A DNA stretch of 64,000 nt from Streptomyces sp. NBC_01788 (GCF_035917575.1 NZ_CP109090.1:1798001-1862000), one strand, 5' to 3'. Counted from the stretch's first letter, positions 27,590-36,616 are shown. Numbers and translations: made by a program. The notes: generated by a model not told the origin, from the sequence alone.

Positions 27590-28420
27590 TCAGACAGGCG
27601 GCCACGGGATCGCCGGCCAGTCCCCGGCCGGCTCCGGGTGGGCGCCTGAGGTGAGCAGTGCGGTCACCCGTGCCCGGGTCGCGTCGAGTTCGGCCGGGGT
27701 GATCAGGGCGGCCAGCCGGGCCGCGAGCGCGGCGCCGTCGCTGAGGGCCTCCCGCAGCACCTCGAGGACGGCCAGGACCTCCGGCGGCAGGGGGTCGCCC
27801 GCCCAGCCCCACAGCAGGGTGCGCAGCTTGTTCTCGACGTTGAAGGTGACGCCGTGGTCGATCCCGTAGAGGTGCCCGTCGGTGGTCGGCAGCAGATGGC
27901 CGCCCTTGCGGTCGGCGTTGTTGATCACCGCGTCGAGGACGGCAAGACGGCGCAGCCGCTCGTCGTCGGCGTGCACCAGCAGGGCCGTACGCCCCTCGCC
28001 GACCTCGGCGAAGCCGATCGCCTTCCACCCCGGGCCGGGTTCCTCGGCGTCCAGCAGCGCGAGCAGCTCGGCCTCGGGGGTCGCCTCGATCCACAGCTGG
28101 ACCATGCCCTCGCCGTACGGGCCGTCGCGCAGCACGGTGGGCGGCACCAGGGACCAGCCGGTCGCCTCGGAGACCTCGTACGCCGCCACCTCGCGCGCGG
28201 CGAGGGTGCCGTCGGGGAAGTCCCACAGCGGCCGCTCACCGGCGACCGGCTTGTACACGCAGGACGCCTCACGGCCGTCCAAGGCGACCGTGCAGAACAG
28301 TGCCGCGTTGGAGGCCTCGCGGATGCGGCCGCGCACGGTCAGCTCACCGTGGGCGAGCAGTTCGGCGGCCTCGGCGCCGGGCGTCACGCGCCGCGGCGGT
28401 ATCCGTTCTGGCGCGGACAT
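27590..28420 (-). CDS. predicted PI3/4-kinase-like protein (TIGR03843/SCO1664 family)
   Basis: This 276-residue protein starts [17 protein letters not shown], with GGAAGG six bases upstream. It overlaps the upstream DUF3090 gene by 37 nt. Kinase-type signatures are readable: CVYKP with Lys57 as candidate ATP-binding lysine, [13 protein letters not shown] (Asp163, Asn168, Asp170) resembling the catalytic loop of PI3/4-kinase and HipA-type folds, and GIDHG (Asp188) in the position of the metal-binding DxG. Its substrate, protein or small molecule, is unknown. It is conserved next to the DUF3090 and phosphatase genes in actinobacteria (family knowledge). Confidence 0.85.
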   Translation of the reverse strand: MSAPERIPPRRVTPGAEAAELLAHGELTVRGRIREASNAALFCTVALDGREASCVYKPVAGERPLWDFPDGTLAAREVAAYEVSEATGWSLVPPTVLRDGPYGEGMVQLWIEATPEAELLALLDAEEPGPGWKAIGFAEVGEGRTALLVHADDERLRRLAVLDAVINNADRKGGHLLPTTDGHLYGIDHGVTFNVENKLRTLLWGWAGDPLPPEVLAVLEVLREALSDGAALAARLAALITPAELDATRARVTALLTSGAHPEPAGDWPAIPWPPV

Positions 28421-28974
28421 ACGTGTCCTTCCGGGTCGAGCGGGAGACTGCACAGCGGGCACGGCGGCCGCCCGGCGTTGACGACGTCGAGGGCGCGCTT
28501 GGCGAAGGCCCTCGCCTGCGCGCCGGTGAGCCGGACCCGCAGCATCGGGGGGCCGTTCTCCTCGTCCTGGAGCAGCCGCTCCTCGGCCTCGGCGAGGTCC
28601 TCCTCGGACTCCGCGTCGAGCTCGACGAGGGCCTGCGCCTCGACGATCATGCGCTGTTCCTCGCCGTCCCAGGCGAGCGCCATGGTGCCCACCCGGAACT
28701 CCTCCTCGACGGGAGTGTCCAGCGGGTCGCTGTCGGCGATCTCGGTGGGCGCCATGGCGGGCACGGAGGCGCTGCCGCCGCTGCGGCGCAGCACCTCGTC
28801 CAGCAGTTCGTCCATGCGCTCGGCGAGCGCGGCGACCTGGGTCTTCTCCAGGGCCACGCTGGTCACCCGGGGGCCCGCGGCGGCCTGGAGGAAGAACGTA
28901 CGGCGCCCGGGCAGCCCGACCGTGCCGGCCACGAAGCGGTCCGGGGGGTCGTAGAGGAACACCTGACGGGACAC
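28384..28974 (-). CDS. DUF3090-family protein with C-terminal zinc ribbon
   Basis: This 196-residue protein starts at GTG (SRQVFLYDPPDRFVAGTVGL) with GGAG about eight bases upstream. The first 170 residues are an uncharacterised DUF3090 (TIGR03847) domain with an acidic stretch (ELDAESEEDLAEAEERLL). The end carries [17 protein letters not shown], a three-cysteine zinc-ribbon-like knuckle. Its 3' end overlaps the kinase-like gene by 37 nt, implying translational coupling and a shared function. Confidence 0.88.
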   Translation of the reverse strand: MSRQVFLYDPPDRFVAGTVGLPGRRTFFLQAAAGPRVTSVALEKTQVAALAERMDELLDEVLRRSGGSASVPAMAPTEIADSDPLDTPVEEEFRVGTMALAWDGEEQRMIVEAQALVELDAESEEDLAEAEERLLQDEENGPPMLRVRLTGAQARAFAKRALDVVNAGRPPCPLCSLPLDPEGHVCPRQNGYRRGA

Positions 28975-29053
28975 GTCCTGTCTCCATGGGAATCGTGAGT
29001 ACGTCTGAATGGGGAAGTCGAGGGCGACCGCTTCACCCTACTGCGGCCGACGA

Positions 29054-29740
29054 TCACGGTGCGCCCGCGCCGCCCCCGACCGGTGCGTCGCCGCCTTCCT
29101 GCTCCTCGCGCGGTGCCAGGGACGCGAAGTCCCCGGTGTCGCCGAGCCGCACCAGGAAGGGCCGCAACCGGGTGTAGCGGATCGCGGTGACGGAACAGGG
29201 TTCGACGGAGATCCTCTGGAAGAGGTCCAGATGAAGTCCGAGCGCCTCCGCGACGAGGGACTTGATGATGTCACCGTGGGAGCACATGAGGTAGACGGCG
29301 TCGGCGCCGTGGTCGCGCTCCACGCGCGCGTTCCACTCGCGCACCGCCTCGGCGGCGCGGGTCTGCATCGCGCGCATGGACTCGCCGCCGGGGAACGCGG
29401 CGGCCGAGGGGTGCGCCTGCACCACCTCCATCAGCGGCTCGTCCTTGAGTTCGGCGAGCTTGCGGCCGGACCAGTCGCCGTAGTCGCACTCGCCGATCCG
29501 CTGGTCCGTGTGCGCGGTCAGTTCCGGCCGGGAGTCCAGCAGCGGTCCCACGGTCTCCCGGCAGCGCTGGAGCGGACTGGTGACGACTTCGGCGATCGGC
29601 AGTCCGTCGAGCCGCCCCGGCAGCGCCGCGGCCTGTGCGGTGCCGCGTTCGTCCAGGGCGACCCCGGGGGTCCAGCCGGCGAGCAGCCCGGCGGTGTTGG
29701 CGGTGGAGCGTCCGTGCCTGACGAGGATCAGCGTGGGCAT
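29054..29740 (-). CDS. histidine-phosphatase-superfamily protein (MSMEG_4193/TIGR03848 family)
   Basis: This 228-residue member of the phosphoglycerate-mutase-like superfamily carries the phosphohistidine motif LVRHGRS (His9) at its N terminus and the second catalytic histidine in MCSHGDIIKSL. The last 25 residues are Gly/Glu-rich. Members are annotated as phosphomutases or phosphatases and the physiological substrate is unknown. On the minus strand TACCCT stands six bases before the ATG and no Shine-Dalgarno sequence is present, so the mRNA is likely leaderless and may carry the whole trio. Confidence 0.88.
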   Translation of the reverse strand: MPTLILVRHGRSTANTAGLLAGWTPGVALDERGTAQAAALPGRLDGLPIAEVVTSPLQRCRETVGPLLDSRPELTAHTDQRIGECDYGDWSGRKLAELKDEPLMEVVQAHPSAAAFPGGESMRAMQTRAAEAVREWNARVERDHGADAVYLMCSHGDIIKSLVAEALGLHLDLFQRISVEPCSVTAIRYTRLRPFLVRLGDTGDFASLAPREEQEGGDAPVGGGAGAP

Positions 29741-29746
29741 GCGGCC

Positions 29747-29752
29747 AGGGTA
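29747..29752 (-). promoter_or_regulatory. -10 box, probable leaderless promoter of the phosphatase-DUF3090-kinase operon
   Basis: TACCCT on the minus strand is six bases before the phosphatase ATG. The three genes read in one direction with a 79-bp gap and then a 37-nt overlap. Confidence 0.45.
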
Positions 29753-29801
29753 GGCGTACGGACGCTTCGGGTGGTGACCGGACGAAGGGAGAACACACTC
29801 T

Positions 29802-30800
29802 GTGATCGTCGACTGCGCCGTCTATCGCGACGGCCACCGCACATCGGGCTCCGGCGGCCTCTTTGGTGCCCTGGCCGCGGCACGGGCCGCCGGGGGTTTC
29901 GTGTGGGTGGGGCTGCACGAGCCGAGCGAGGAGGAGTTCGGCCTGGTCAGCGAGGAGTTCTCGCTGCATCCCCTGGCGGTCGAGGACGCCCTGAAGGCAC
30001 ATCAGCGGCCCAAGCTGGAGGTCTACGAGGACTCGCTGTTCGTGGTGCTCAAGCCCGTGGAGTACGAGCCGCGCGGCGACGCCGTCTCCACCGGCGAGAT
30101 CATGATCTTCCTGGGCGACTCGTTCGTGGTGACGGTCCGCCATGGCGAGGGCGACGGGCCGGCCGCCGTGCGGCACCGTCTCGAACAGGAGCCGGAGATA
30201 CTCGGCCACGGCCCGACCGCCGTGCTGTACGCGATCGCCGACGCCACCGTCGACCACTACCTGGACGTGGCCGCCGGGCTCCAGACGGACCTGGAGGAAC
30301 TGGAGGCGGAGGTCTTCTCGCCGGACGGGGGCTCGCGGAACTCCGCGTCACGTATCTACGCCTTCAAGCGCCGGGTCACGGAGTTCCGGCGGGCGACGGG
30401 CCCGTTGGCGCTGCCGATGTCCCGCCTGGGCGGCACCGGCACGGGTCTGTTCAACCCTGCGGTGCCGTTCGTGGACGACCGTGCGCGGCCCTTCTTCCGG
30501 GACGTCAGTGACCATCTGAGCCGGGTCAACGACTCGGTGGAGAGCCTGGACCGGCTGGTCTCGGACGTCCTGTCGGCGCACCTCGCGCAGACCGGCGTCC
30601 AGCAGAACGACGACATGCGGAAGATCTCCGCGTGGGCGGCCATGGCCGCGGTGCCGACGATGATCGCCGGCATCTACGGCATGAACTTCACGCACATGCC
30701 CGAGCTGCGCCGCCTCTGGTCCTACCCGGCCGTGATCCTGCTGATGGCCCTTCTGGAGATGCTGCTGTACCGGCTGTTCAAACGACGGGGCTGGCTGTAG
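29802..30800 (+). CDS. corA: CorA-family magnesium/divalent cation transporter
   Basis: This is a 332-residue channel-type transporter. The large N-terminal cytosolic domain is followed by two C-terminal membrane helices. The hallmark pore motif GMN is present in IAGIYGMNFTHMPEL, and the protein ends with the basic tail LYRLFKRRGWL. It starts at GTG (IVDCAVYRDGHRTSG) with AAGGGAG upstream. It is divergent from the phosphatase operon with 61 bp between starts. Confidence 0.95.
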   Translation: MIVDCAVYRDGHRTSGSGGLFGALAAARAAGGFVWVGLHEPSEEEFGLVSEEFSLHPLAVEDALKAHQRPKLEVYEDSLFVVLKPVEYEPRGDAVSTGEIMIFLGDSFVVTVRHGEGDGPAAVRHRLEQEPEILGHGPTAVLYAIADATVDHYLDVAAGLQTDLEELEAEVFSPDGGSRNSASRIYAFKRRVTEFRRATGPLALPMSRLGGTGTGLFNPAVPFVDDRARPFFRDVSDHLSRVNDSVESLDRLVSDVLSAHLAQTGVQQNDDMRKISAWAAMAAVPTMIAGIYGMNFTHMPELRRLWSYPAVILLMALLEMLLYRLFKRRGWL

Positions 30801-30922
30801 GGCCCACCGGCCGCTCGGAGACGCACACGACGTGGACGCCGGACGTGCGGAGCACCTGGCCGGGCGGAACAAGGCCGGGCGCAGGCGTAACCGGGCGGCG
30901 GCCGGCGCGTTGTTCTCCGTGA

Positions 30923-30963
30923 CGGCCGTGGCGGGGAAGACCCCCGAGCCCCCACCACGGCCG
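30923..30963 (+). terminator. hairpin terminator downstream of corA
   Basis: A 14-bp stem with one mismatch (30923-30936 with 30950-30963) lies in the 208-bp gap between corA and the convergent oxidoreductase gene. Confidence 0.65.
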
Positions 30964-30982
30964 CGAAAAGCTCCCGGACGTG

Positions 30983-31008
30983 CCGCCCGCCCTTGTCGCG
31001 GCGGGCGG
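30983..31008 (-). terminator. hairpin terminator abutting the LLM oxidoreductase stop
   Basis: A 9-bp stem (30983-30991 with 31000-31008) lies immediately downstream of the minus-strand stop codon at 31009. Confidence 0.5.
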
Positions 31009-32064
31009 TCACGCCAGCCCGGAGCGCTCCAGGGCCTCGGTGCCGGCCCGGAGCGAGGCGAGCCGCTCCTCCAGCGTGAAACCCGCGGGGGCGAGCGTCA
31101 GCGTGGTCACCCCGGCCGCCGCGTAGGCCTCCATGCGGTCCGCGATCCGGTCGACGGAGCCGAGCAGCGTGGTCTGGTCGATGAGCTGCTGCGGTACGGC
31201 GGCCGCGGCGGCCTGCTTGTCGCCGGACAGGTACTTGTCCTGGATCTCGGCGGCCTCCTTCTCGTAGCCCATGCGGCGGGCGAGCTGGTTGTAGAAGTTC
31301 TGCTTGCGGCTGCCCATGCCGCCCACGTACAGCGCGGTGTAGGGGCGGAAGGTGTCGGCGAGGCGGGACACGTCCTTGTCGTCGCCGACGGCCAGCGGCA
31401 GGGTCGGGCAGACGTCGAAGCCGTCCAGGGTCAGGCCGGCCTTCTCGCGGCCCGCGCGCAGGTGCTTGACGGCGGTCTCCTCCAGATGGTCGGCGGAGGG
31501 GAAGATGAGCAGCGCGCCGTCGGCGATCTCGCCGGTCTGCTCCAGGTTCTTCGGGCCGATGGCGGCGATGTAGAGCGGGATGTGCTCACGCTGCGGGTGC
31601 ACGGTCAGCTTGATCGGCTTGCCGGGGCCGCCCGGCAGCGGCAGCGTCCAGTGCTCGCCGTCGTACGTCAGCCGCTCCCGCGTCATCGCCCTGCGGACGA
31701 TCTCGACGTACTCGCGGGTGCGGGCCAGCGGCTTGTCGAACTTCACGCCGTACCAGCCCTCGGACACCTGCGGTCCCGACACGCCGAGGCCGAGCCGGAA
31801 GCGGCCGCCGGACAGCGAGTCCAGCGTGGCGGCCGTCATCGCCGTCATCGCGGGCTGCCGGGCGGGGATCTGGAAGATGGCCGAGCCCACGTCGATGCGC
31901 TCGGTCTGTGCGGCGACCCAGGTGAGCACGGTGGCGGCGTCCGAGCCGTAGGCCTCGGCGGCCCAGCACACGGCGTATCCGAGTTGGTCCGCCTCCTGCG
32001 CGACGGCCAGGTTGTCCGCGTCCATGCCGGCACCCCAGTAGCCGAGGTTGATCCCGAGCTGCAT
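31009..32064 (-). CDS. LLM-class F420-dependent oxidoreductase
   Basis: This 351-residue protein of the luciferase-like monooxygenase fold starts MQLGINLGYWGAGMDADNLA, with AAGGGGA just upstream. The upstream in-frame start at 32199 is unsupported. ATVLTWVAAQTERIDVGSAI and SGGRFRLGLGVSGPQVSEGWYG are typical of the F420-using branch common in actinobacteria. The substrate is not predictable from sequence. It is divergent from the aldo/keto reductase gene. Confidence 0.9.
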   Translation of the reverse strand: MQLGINLGYWGAGMDADNLAVAQEADQLGYAVCWAAEAYGSDAATVLTWVAAQTERIDVGSAIFQIPARQPAMTAMTAATLDSLSGGRFRLGLGVSGPQVSEGWYGVKFDKPLARTREYVEIVRRAMTRERLTYDGEHWTLPLPGGPGKPIKLTVHPQREHIPLYIAAIGPKNLEQTGEIADGALLIFPSADHLEETAVKHLRAGREKAGLTLDGFDVCPTLPLAVGDDKDVSRLADTFRPYTALYVGGMGSRKQNFYNQLARRMGYEKEAAEIQDKYLSGDKQAAAAAVPQQLIDQTTLLGSVDRIADRMEAYAAAGVTTLTLAPAGFTLEERLASLRAGTEALERSGLA

Positions 32065-32227
32065 GCCGTTCCCCTTACCCATCAGTAACGTCCGTTGTGC
32101 GGGGAACACTAGCGCGGCCCCGCGGCCCACGGCAGTGCACGACCTGCGGTACGGCGGGTTCGCGGCGCCTGCCCGGAGGGCGGAAACCGGGTTGTCCACA
32201 GGTCACCCACGTGTCGGCCGTGGCCAG

Positions 32228-32233
32228 TAATCT
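32228..32233 (+). promoter_or_regulatory. -10 box, probable leaderless promoter of the aldo/keto reductase gene
   Basis: TAATCT ends seven bases before the ATG at 32241 and there is no ribosome-binding site. Confidence 0.5.
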
Positions 32234-32240
32234 CGCGACC

Positions 32241-33224
32241 ATGGAGCAGAGGCATCTCGGCCGTACGGGCCTTCGCGTGTCCCGCATCGGCCTCGGCACC
32301 CTCACCTGGGGCCGGGACACCGACGAGCACGACGCCGCGGACATGCTGAAGGTGTTCTGGGAGGCGGGCGGCACCCTCGTCGACACGGCGGACGTCTACG
32401 GCGACGGACAGGCCGAGTATCTGCTCGGGCGGCTCATGGAGGGTCTCGTGCCCCGCCGTGACCTGGTCCTCTCGACCAAGGCGGGCAGCGTGCCGGACCC
32501 GGACCGGCGCTTCGACGGCTCCCGCGGCCATCTGCTGGCGGCGCTGGACGCCTCCCTCGCCCGCCTCGGCACGGACTACGTCGACGTGTGGCACGTCCAC
32601 GCCTTCGACCCGCACACGCCGCTGGAGGAGACCCTGCACGCGGTCGACCTCGCCGTCGGCAGCGGCCGGGTGCGCTACGCGGGCGTCTCCAACTTCTGCG
32701 GCTGGCAACTGGCCAAGGCGGCGACCTGGCAGCTCGCGGCGCCCGGCGCCCGGACGCGGCTGGCGAGCACGCAGATGGAGTACTCGCTGCTGCAACGCGG
32801 CGTGGAACGCGAGGTGCTGCCCGCCGCGCTGGACCTGGGCGTCGGTCTGCTGCCGTCCTCACCGCTGGGCCGGGGCGTGCTGACCGGCAAGTACCGCAAC
32901 GCGACACCGCCGGACTCGCGGGGCGCCTCGGAGCACCTGGCGCCGTTCGTCGAGCCGTACCTGGACGACACCGCGGGCCGCATCGTGGACGCGGTGTCCA
33001 CGGCGGCGGACGGGCTGGCGGTGACCCCGCTCGAGGTGGCCCTCGCCTGGATCCGGGACCGGCCCGGCGTGGCCGCGCCGATCGTCGGCACCCGCAACGC
33101 GCAGCAGCTCACGGCCGTGCTGTCAGTGGAGGCGCTTAGTCTTCCTGACGAGATCTGCCGGGCCCTCGACGACGTGTCGGAGCCCGTGCACCGCTATCCC
33201 GATCACGACTGGAGCACGCTGTGA
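32241..33224 (+). CDS. aldo/keto reductase
   Basis: This 327-residue NADPH-dependent oxidoreductase of the (beta/alpha)8 AKR family starts MEQRHLGRTGLRVSRIGLG. Catalytic residues are visible as Asp/Tyr in VDTADVYGDG, Lys in LVLSTKAG and His in VDVWHVHAFDP. The cofactor region GVSNFCGWQ and the C-terminal IVGTRNAQQL are standard. Its stop overlaps the GTG of the next gene by four bases (GTGA), so the two are translationally coupled. Confidence 0.94.
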   Translation: MEQRHLGRTGLRVSRIGLGTLTWGRDTDEHDAADMLKVFWEAGGTLVDTADVYGDGQAEYLLGRLMEGLVPRRDLVLSTKAGSVPDPDRRFDGSRGHLLAALDASLARLGTDYVDVWHVHAFDPHTPLEETLHAVDLAVGSGRVRYAGVSNFCGWQLAKAATWQLAAPGARTRLASTQMEYSLLQRGVEREVLPAALDLGVGLLPSSPLGRGVLTGKYRNATPPDSRGASEHLAPFVEPYLDDTAGRIVDAVSTAADGLAVTPLEVALAWIRDRPGVAAPIVGTRNAQQLTAVLSVEALSLPDEICRALDDVSEPVHRYPDHDWSTL

Positions 33225-35749
33225 GCACGGAGCCGGAGACCACGGAACAGACCGGGCCTGGCACCCCGGACCCCGGGGCGGACAACGGCCCGCGCCACGA
33301 CGGCCCGGTCGTGGAGGGCGGTACGCCGGGGGGCGGTGCGGAGGCCGACGCGGGCGACGGCGCGCCGGATGCCGGGGGGACGGGCGCCGCTCCGGACTCG
33401 GACGGCGGCCCGGAGGGCAACGCGGGCGACGGCGGCTTGGCGGACGACGGGCAGTCGGATGCCGAGACGGACGAGCGGTCGGACGCGGAGGAGGCCGAGC
33501 GGGCAGGCGCGGAGGACGGACTGCCCGGCACGGAGGCGGACGGGCGGGCCGACGCGTCGGCGGACGGCGCGGACGGCTCACCCGCGGACAGCGCGGGCGA
33601 CGGTGGCTCCGCGGTCGACGGGCAGTCGGACGCCGGGGAGGACGGACGGGCCGGCGCGGAGGCGGGTGGCTCGGGCGGGAGGTCTGAGGCCGAGGCCGAG
33701 TTGGCGGCTCAGCGGGTCGAGCGGCAACGGATCGAGCAGCGGAAGGCCGAGCGGAAGGGGCCGATCGAGAGCGGCGGCAGGCTCAGCGGTACCGCGGCCG
33801 ACCTGCTGGCCGCCGTGCGGGCCGTGGAGAGCGGTGAGAAGCCCGCGGCCACCGTCTTCGCCGAGCCCGAGCCCGCACCGCGCCGCCCGGCCCCCGAAAC
33901 GGCACGGCGGCCGATGACCGAAGCCCCCGAGCCCGCCGGCGAACCCGCCGCTCCGGAGCCTCGGACCGTCGAGGCGGTGCGCCGGGTGCTGGCCCGGGGC
34001 GGCGCCCCGGAGACGCTCGCGCCGCAGGTCGCCGCGGCTCTCGGCGAGGGCGCGGAGGAGCGGCTGCATGAGGACCCCTGGCAGCTGCTGCACGTCAGCG
34101 GTGTGCGGCCGGAGCAGGCCGACGGATTCGCGCGCGCCCTGCTCGGCGCGGAGTGCGGGCCTGACGACGAGCGCCGCGGGCGGGCCTTCACCGTGTGGCT
34201 GCTGGAGCAGGCCGCCCTCGCAGGGCACACGGCCCTGGAGGCCCCGGCACTGACCGCCGCCCTGGCCAAGCGGGCGGTGCCAGATCCCGAGGTGGCCCTG
34301 AACGCCACGCTGGCGGAGGGCGAGGCCCTGGCGTTCCAGGACGCCCTGGAGGACGCCCCGGCCGCCGAGGAGGCGGACGAGGACGGCGAGCGCCCGGTGC
34401 GCGTGCTCGTCGGCCTGGAGCGGTACGCGCTCGCCGAGGAGAGCCTGGCCGACGGACTCGCCCGCCTGATCAACTCCACGCCGAAGGAAGGCGGTTCGGC
34501 CCCGGACTGGGAGCGGGCCGCCGCCTCCGCCCAGGGCTCGGCCGCCGAGTTGCTCCGCGTCGCTGCCGGGCACTGCCTGGTGCTGCACACCGGCGGGGAG
34601 GCGTCCCGCGTGGAGCCCGCGCGGCTGCTGGGCGAGGCACAGCGCCTCGGACTGCGCGCCTGGGCCGCCGCCCACAGCCCACTCGGCCGGGACGGCTTCG
34701 GGCAGCTCCTACGGCGGCTCCCGCAAGCACAGGAGGCACAGGAGTCGCAGGCACCCGCTGAGGCGTCCGCGCCCCCCGTCGCCACGGTGGCCGGACTGCT
34801 GTCCGGCGCCGAGGGCCCCGGCCGGGACAAGGACGGCTCCCTCGCCCTCGACCTCCTCGTCGTGCTCGACGCGCCCCAGCTGGACGTCGAGGCGGCGGCC
34901 CTGCTGGTGGAGTCGCTGCCGGACGGGGCGCGGCTGGTGCTGGCCGGGGATCCGACCGTGCTGTGGTCCGTGGGACCGGGACGGGTGTTCGCGGATCTGC
35001 TGGCGGCGCGGGTGTGCCCGCAGATCGCCTCGCGCGTGCCGGACCCGGGCCCGCTGGGCGAGCTGGTCTCCGGCATCGGCGTGGGCGAGCTGAACCAGGT
35101 GGCGGCGCCCGGCAAGGAGGTCGTGATCGTCCCGGTGCGGGACGCGGGCGAGGCCGTGCACCGGACCGTGCAGCTCGTCGCGGACTCGGTGCCGCGGGCG
35201 ATCGGCATCCCGGCCGAGCAGACCGTGGTGATCACCCCCGGTCACGGTGGCGCGGCCGGCACGCGCGTGCTGAACGCGGCGCTGAAGGAGCGACTCAACC
35301 CGGGGCCCGGCCGCTTCGGCGGTTTCGACCCGGGCGACCGGATCGCCTACTCCCCCGCCCCGGGCCGTACGCTGCCCGGTCATGTGGTGAAGGCCGACGC
35401 CGAGGGGCTGCACCTGTCCTGTTCAGGTGCCCACGTGGTGGTCCCGAAGGAGCGGGTGGAGACACGTCTGCGGCACGGGTGGGCGCTGACCGCGCATCAG
35501 GCGGTGGGCGGCCGGTGGCCGGCGGTGGTCGTGGTGCTGCCCGGCGACGCGGCACAGGCGCTCAGCCGCCCGTGGGTCTGCACGGCGTTCAGCAGGGCCG
35601 CCCGGCATCTGTCCGTGGTGCACGGCGTGGAGCAGGCGCTCCCGCGGGCCGTCGCCGAGGTCCCGGCCAAGCCCCGTACGACCCGTCTGCCCGCCCTGCT
35701 CCGGCCTCCGGCGCAGGACCCCGGGACCCAGGAGGGGACGGCCGGCTGA
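33221..35749 (+). CDS. RecD2-like helix-hairpin-helix protein lacking Walker A
   Basis: This 842-residue protein starts at a GTG that overlaps the preceding stop. Residues 1-200 are an acidic Gly/Ala/Asp-rich tail. A helix-hairpin-helix region follows (about 245-300, DPWQLLHVSGVRPEQADGFA), as in RecD2 helicases. A P-loop should then occur near residue 450, but the sequence there is LVLHTGGEASRVEPARLL with no GKT/GKS. Downstream, Walker-B-like LLVVLDAPQLD (about 550), RLVLAGDPTVLWSVGPG (motif III) and the C-terminal 2B signature ALTAHQAVGGRWPAVVVV (about 757) are kept. The fold is that of a helicase with predicted loss of ATP hydrolysis. The function is unknown. Confidence 0.85.
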   Translation: MSTEPETTEQTGPGTPDPGADNGPRHDGPVVEGGTPGGGAEADAGDGAPDAGGTGAAPDSDGGPEGNAGDGGLADDGQSDAETDERSDAEEAERAGAEDGLPGTEADGRADASADGADGSPADSAGDGGSAVDGQSDAGEDGRAGAEAGGSGGRSEAEAELAAQRVERQRIEQRKAERKGPIESGGRLSGTAADLLAAVRAVESGEKPAATVFAEPEPAPRRPAPETARRPMTEAPEPAGEPAAPEPRTVEAVRRVLARGGAPETLAPQVAAALGEGAEERLHEDPWQLLHVSGVRPEQADGFARALLGAECGPDDERRGRAFTVWLLEQAALAGHTALEAPALTAALAKRAVPDPEVALNATLAEGEALAFQDALEDAPAAEEADEDGERPVRVLVGLERYALAEESLADGLARLINSTPKEGGSAPDWERAAASAQGSAAELLRVAAGHCLVLHTGGEASRVEPARLLGEAQRLGLRAWAAAHSPLGRDGFGQLLRRLPQAQEAQESQAPAEASAPPVATVAGLLSGAEGPGRDKDGSLALDLLVVLDAPQLDVEAAALLVESLPDGARLVLAGDPTVLWSVGPGRVFADLLAARVCPQIASRVPDPGPLGELVSGIGVGELNQVAAPGKEVVIVPVRDAGEAVHRTVQLVADSVPRAIGIPAEQTVVITPGHGGAAGTRVLNAALKERLNPGPGRFGGFDPGDRIAYSPAPGRTLPGHVVKADAEGLHLSCSGAHVVVPKERVETRLRHGWALTAHQAVGGRWPAVVVVLPGDAAQALSRPWVCTAFSRAARHLSVVHGVEQALPRAVAEVPAKPRTTRLPALLRPPAQDPGTQEGTAG

Positions 35750-35800
35750 CCGCCCGGCACACACGACTCGGCCGCCGCGGACCCACCCGGCGCGCGGCCG

Positions 35801-35827
35801 GGCGGACCGGCCGGCCGCCGGTCCGCC
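35801..35827. terminator. hairpin between convergent genes
   Basis: A 10-bp perfect stem (35801-35810 with 35818-35827) has a 7-nt loop, in the 85-bp gap between the RecD2-like gene and the acidic protein gene. Confidence 0.6.
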
Positions 35828-35834
35828 GACGGCC

Positions 35835-36569
35835 TCAGCGGTCGTTCGCCTCCAGCGGTTCCAGGTCCTCGTCGTCGAGGGGCGCGTTGAAGTCGTCCTC
35901 GTCGAGGTCCTCGTCCTCATCCTCATCGAGGTCGTCGTCGAGGGGCGCGTTGAAGTCGTCCTCTTCGTCGAAGACCGCGCTGACGTCGAAGCGGCACACG
36001 ACCCGTTCCGGATCGACGTGCTCGAAGGGGGCGTCCAGCCAGTCGCCCGGGTCGGCGGGCTCGTCCGCGGCGGTGACCCACAGCGTGGAGTCGCCCTCCT
36101 CCAGGCCGAACTCCTTGTGCCGGGAGGCGATCTCGTCCGGTTCGAACTCGCCGAACAGGATGCCGATCGCCCCGTGCACCGTGCCGGAGGCGCCCTCGGC
36201 GGTGCCCAGGACGGCGTCGGAGTCCGCGGCCTCCACCCGCTGCGCCTGCGCCAATAGCCGCTGCGGCTCGGCCACCGCGTAGTCGCGGCGGATCAGCACG
36301 CTGATCGCGTTCGGTTCCTCGGGACCCGTGTACGGCGGCAGCGAGTCGTCACCGGGGATCTCGAAGGGCGTGACCTCGTCGTAGCGGTCGTAGAGCAGCT
36401 CGTCGTACGCCTCCGCGGCCGCGGCCAGCTGGTTGAACGCCTCGTAGACGGCCGGGTCCTCGTCCCCCGACCGGCGTTCGACCGCGGCCAGGTGGCGGTC
36501 GAGCGCGGTCTTGACCGCCTCGGCGGCGGCGCGTACCTCGGCAGCGGTGGGCTGCGCAGCATCAGACAT
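35835..36569 (-). CDS. conserved hypothetical protein with acidic DDFNAPLD repeats at the C terminus
   Basis: This 244-residue protein starts MSDAAQPTAAEVRAAAEAVK. The N-terminal 190 residues are a soluble helical/mixed domain that I cannot assign to a function (LYDRYDEVTPFEIPGDDSLP; GILFGEFEPDEIASRHKEFGL). The last 45 residues are almost purely acidic and contain two copies of DDFNAPLDD separated by an Asp/Glu run. A -10-like TAGCGT lies seven bases before the ATG, so the mRNA is probably leaderless. It is divergent from the DUF5703 gene, with only 47 bp between starts. Confidence 0.8.
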   Translation of the reverse strand: MSDAAQPTAAEVRAAAEAVKTALDRHLAAVERRSGDEDPAVYEAFNQLAAAAEAYDELLYDRYDEVTPFEIPGDDSLPPYTGPEEPNAISVLIRRDYAVAEPQRLLAQAQRVEAADSDAVLGTAEGASGTVHGAIGILFGEFEPDEIASRHKEFGLEEGDSTLWVTAADEPADPGDWLDAPFEHVDPERVVCRFDVSAVFDEEDDFNAPLDDDLDEDEDEDLDEDDFNAPLDDEDLEPLEANDR

Positions 36570-36576
36570 AGTGCAG

Positions 36577-36582
36577 ACGCTA
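36577..36582 (-). promoter_or_regulatory. -10 box, probable leaderless promoter of the acidic protein gene
   Basis: TAGCGT on the minus strand is seven bases upstream of the ATG at 36569. The 47-bp divergent gap must hold promoters for both genes. Confidence 0.45.
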
Positions 36583-36616
36583 TCCGTACCGGGCCCCAGC
36601 CCGCACAATAGATGCG

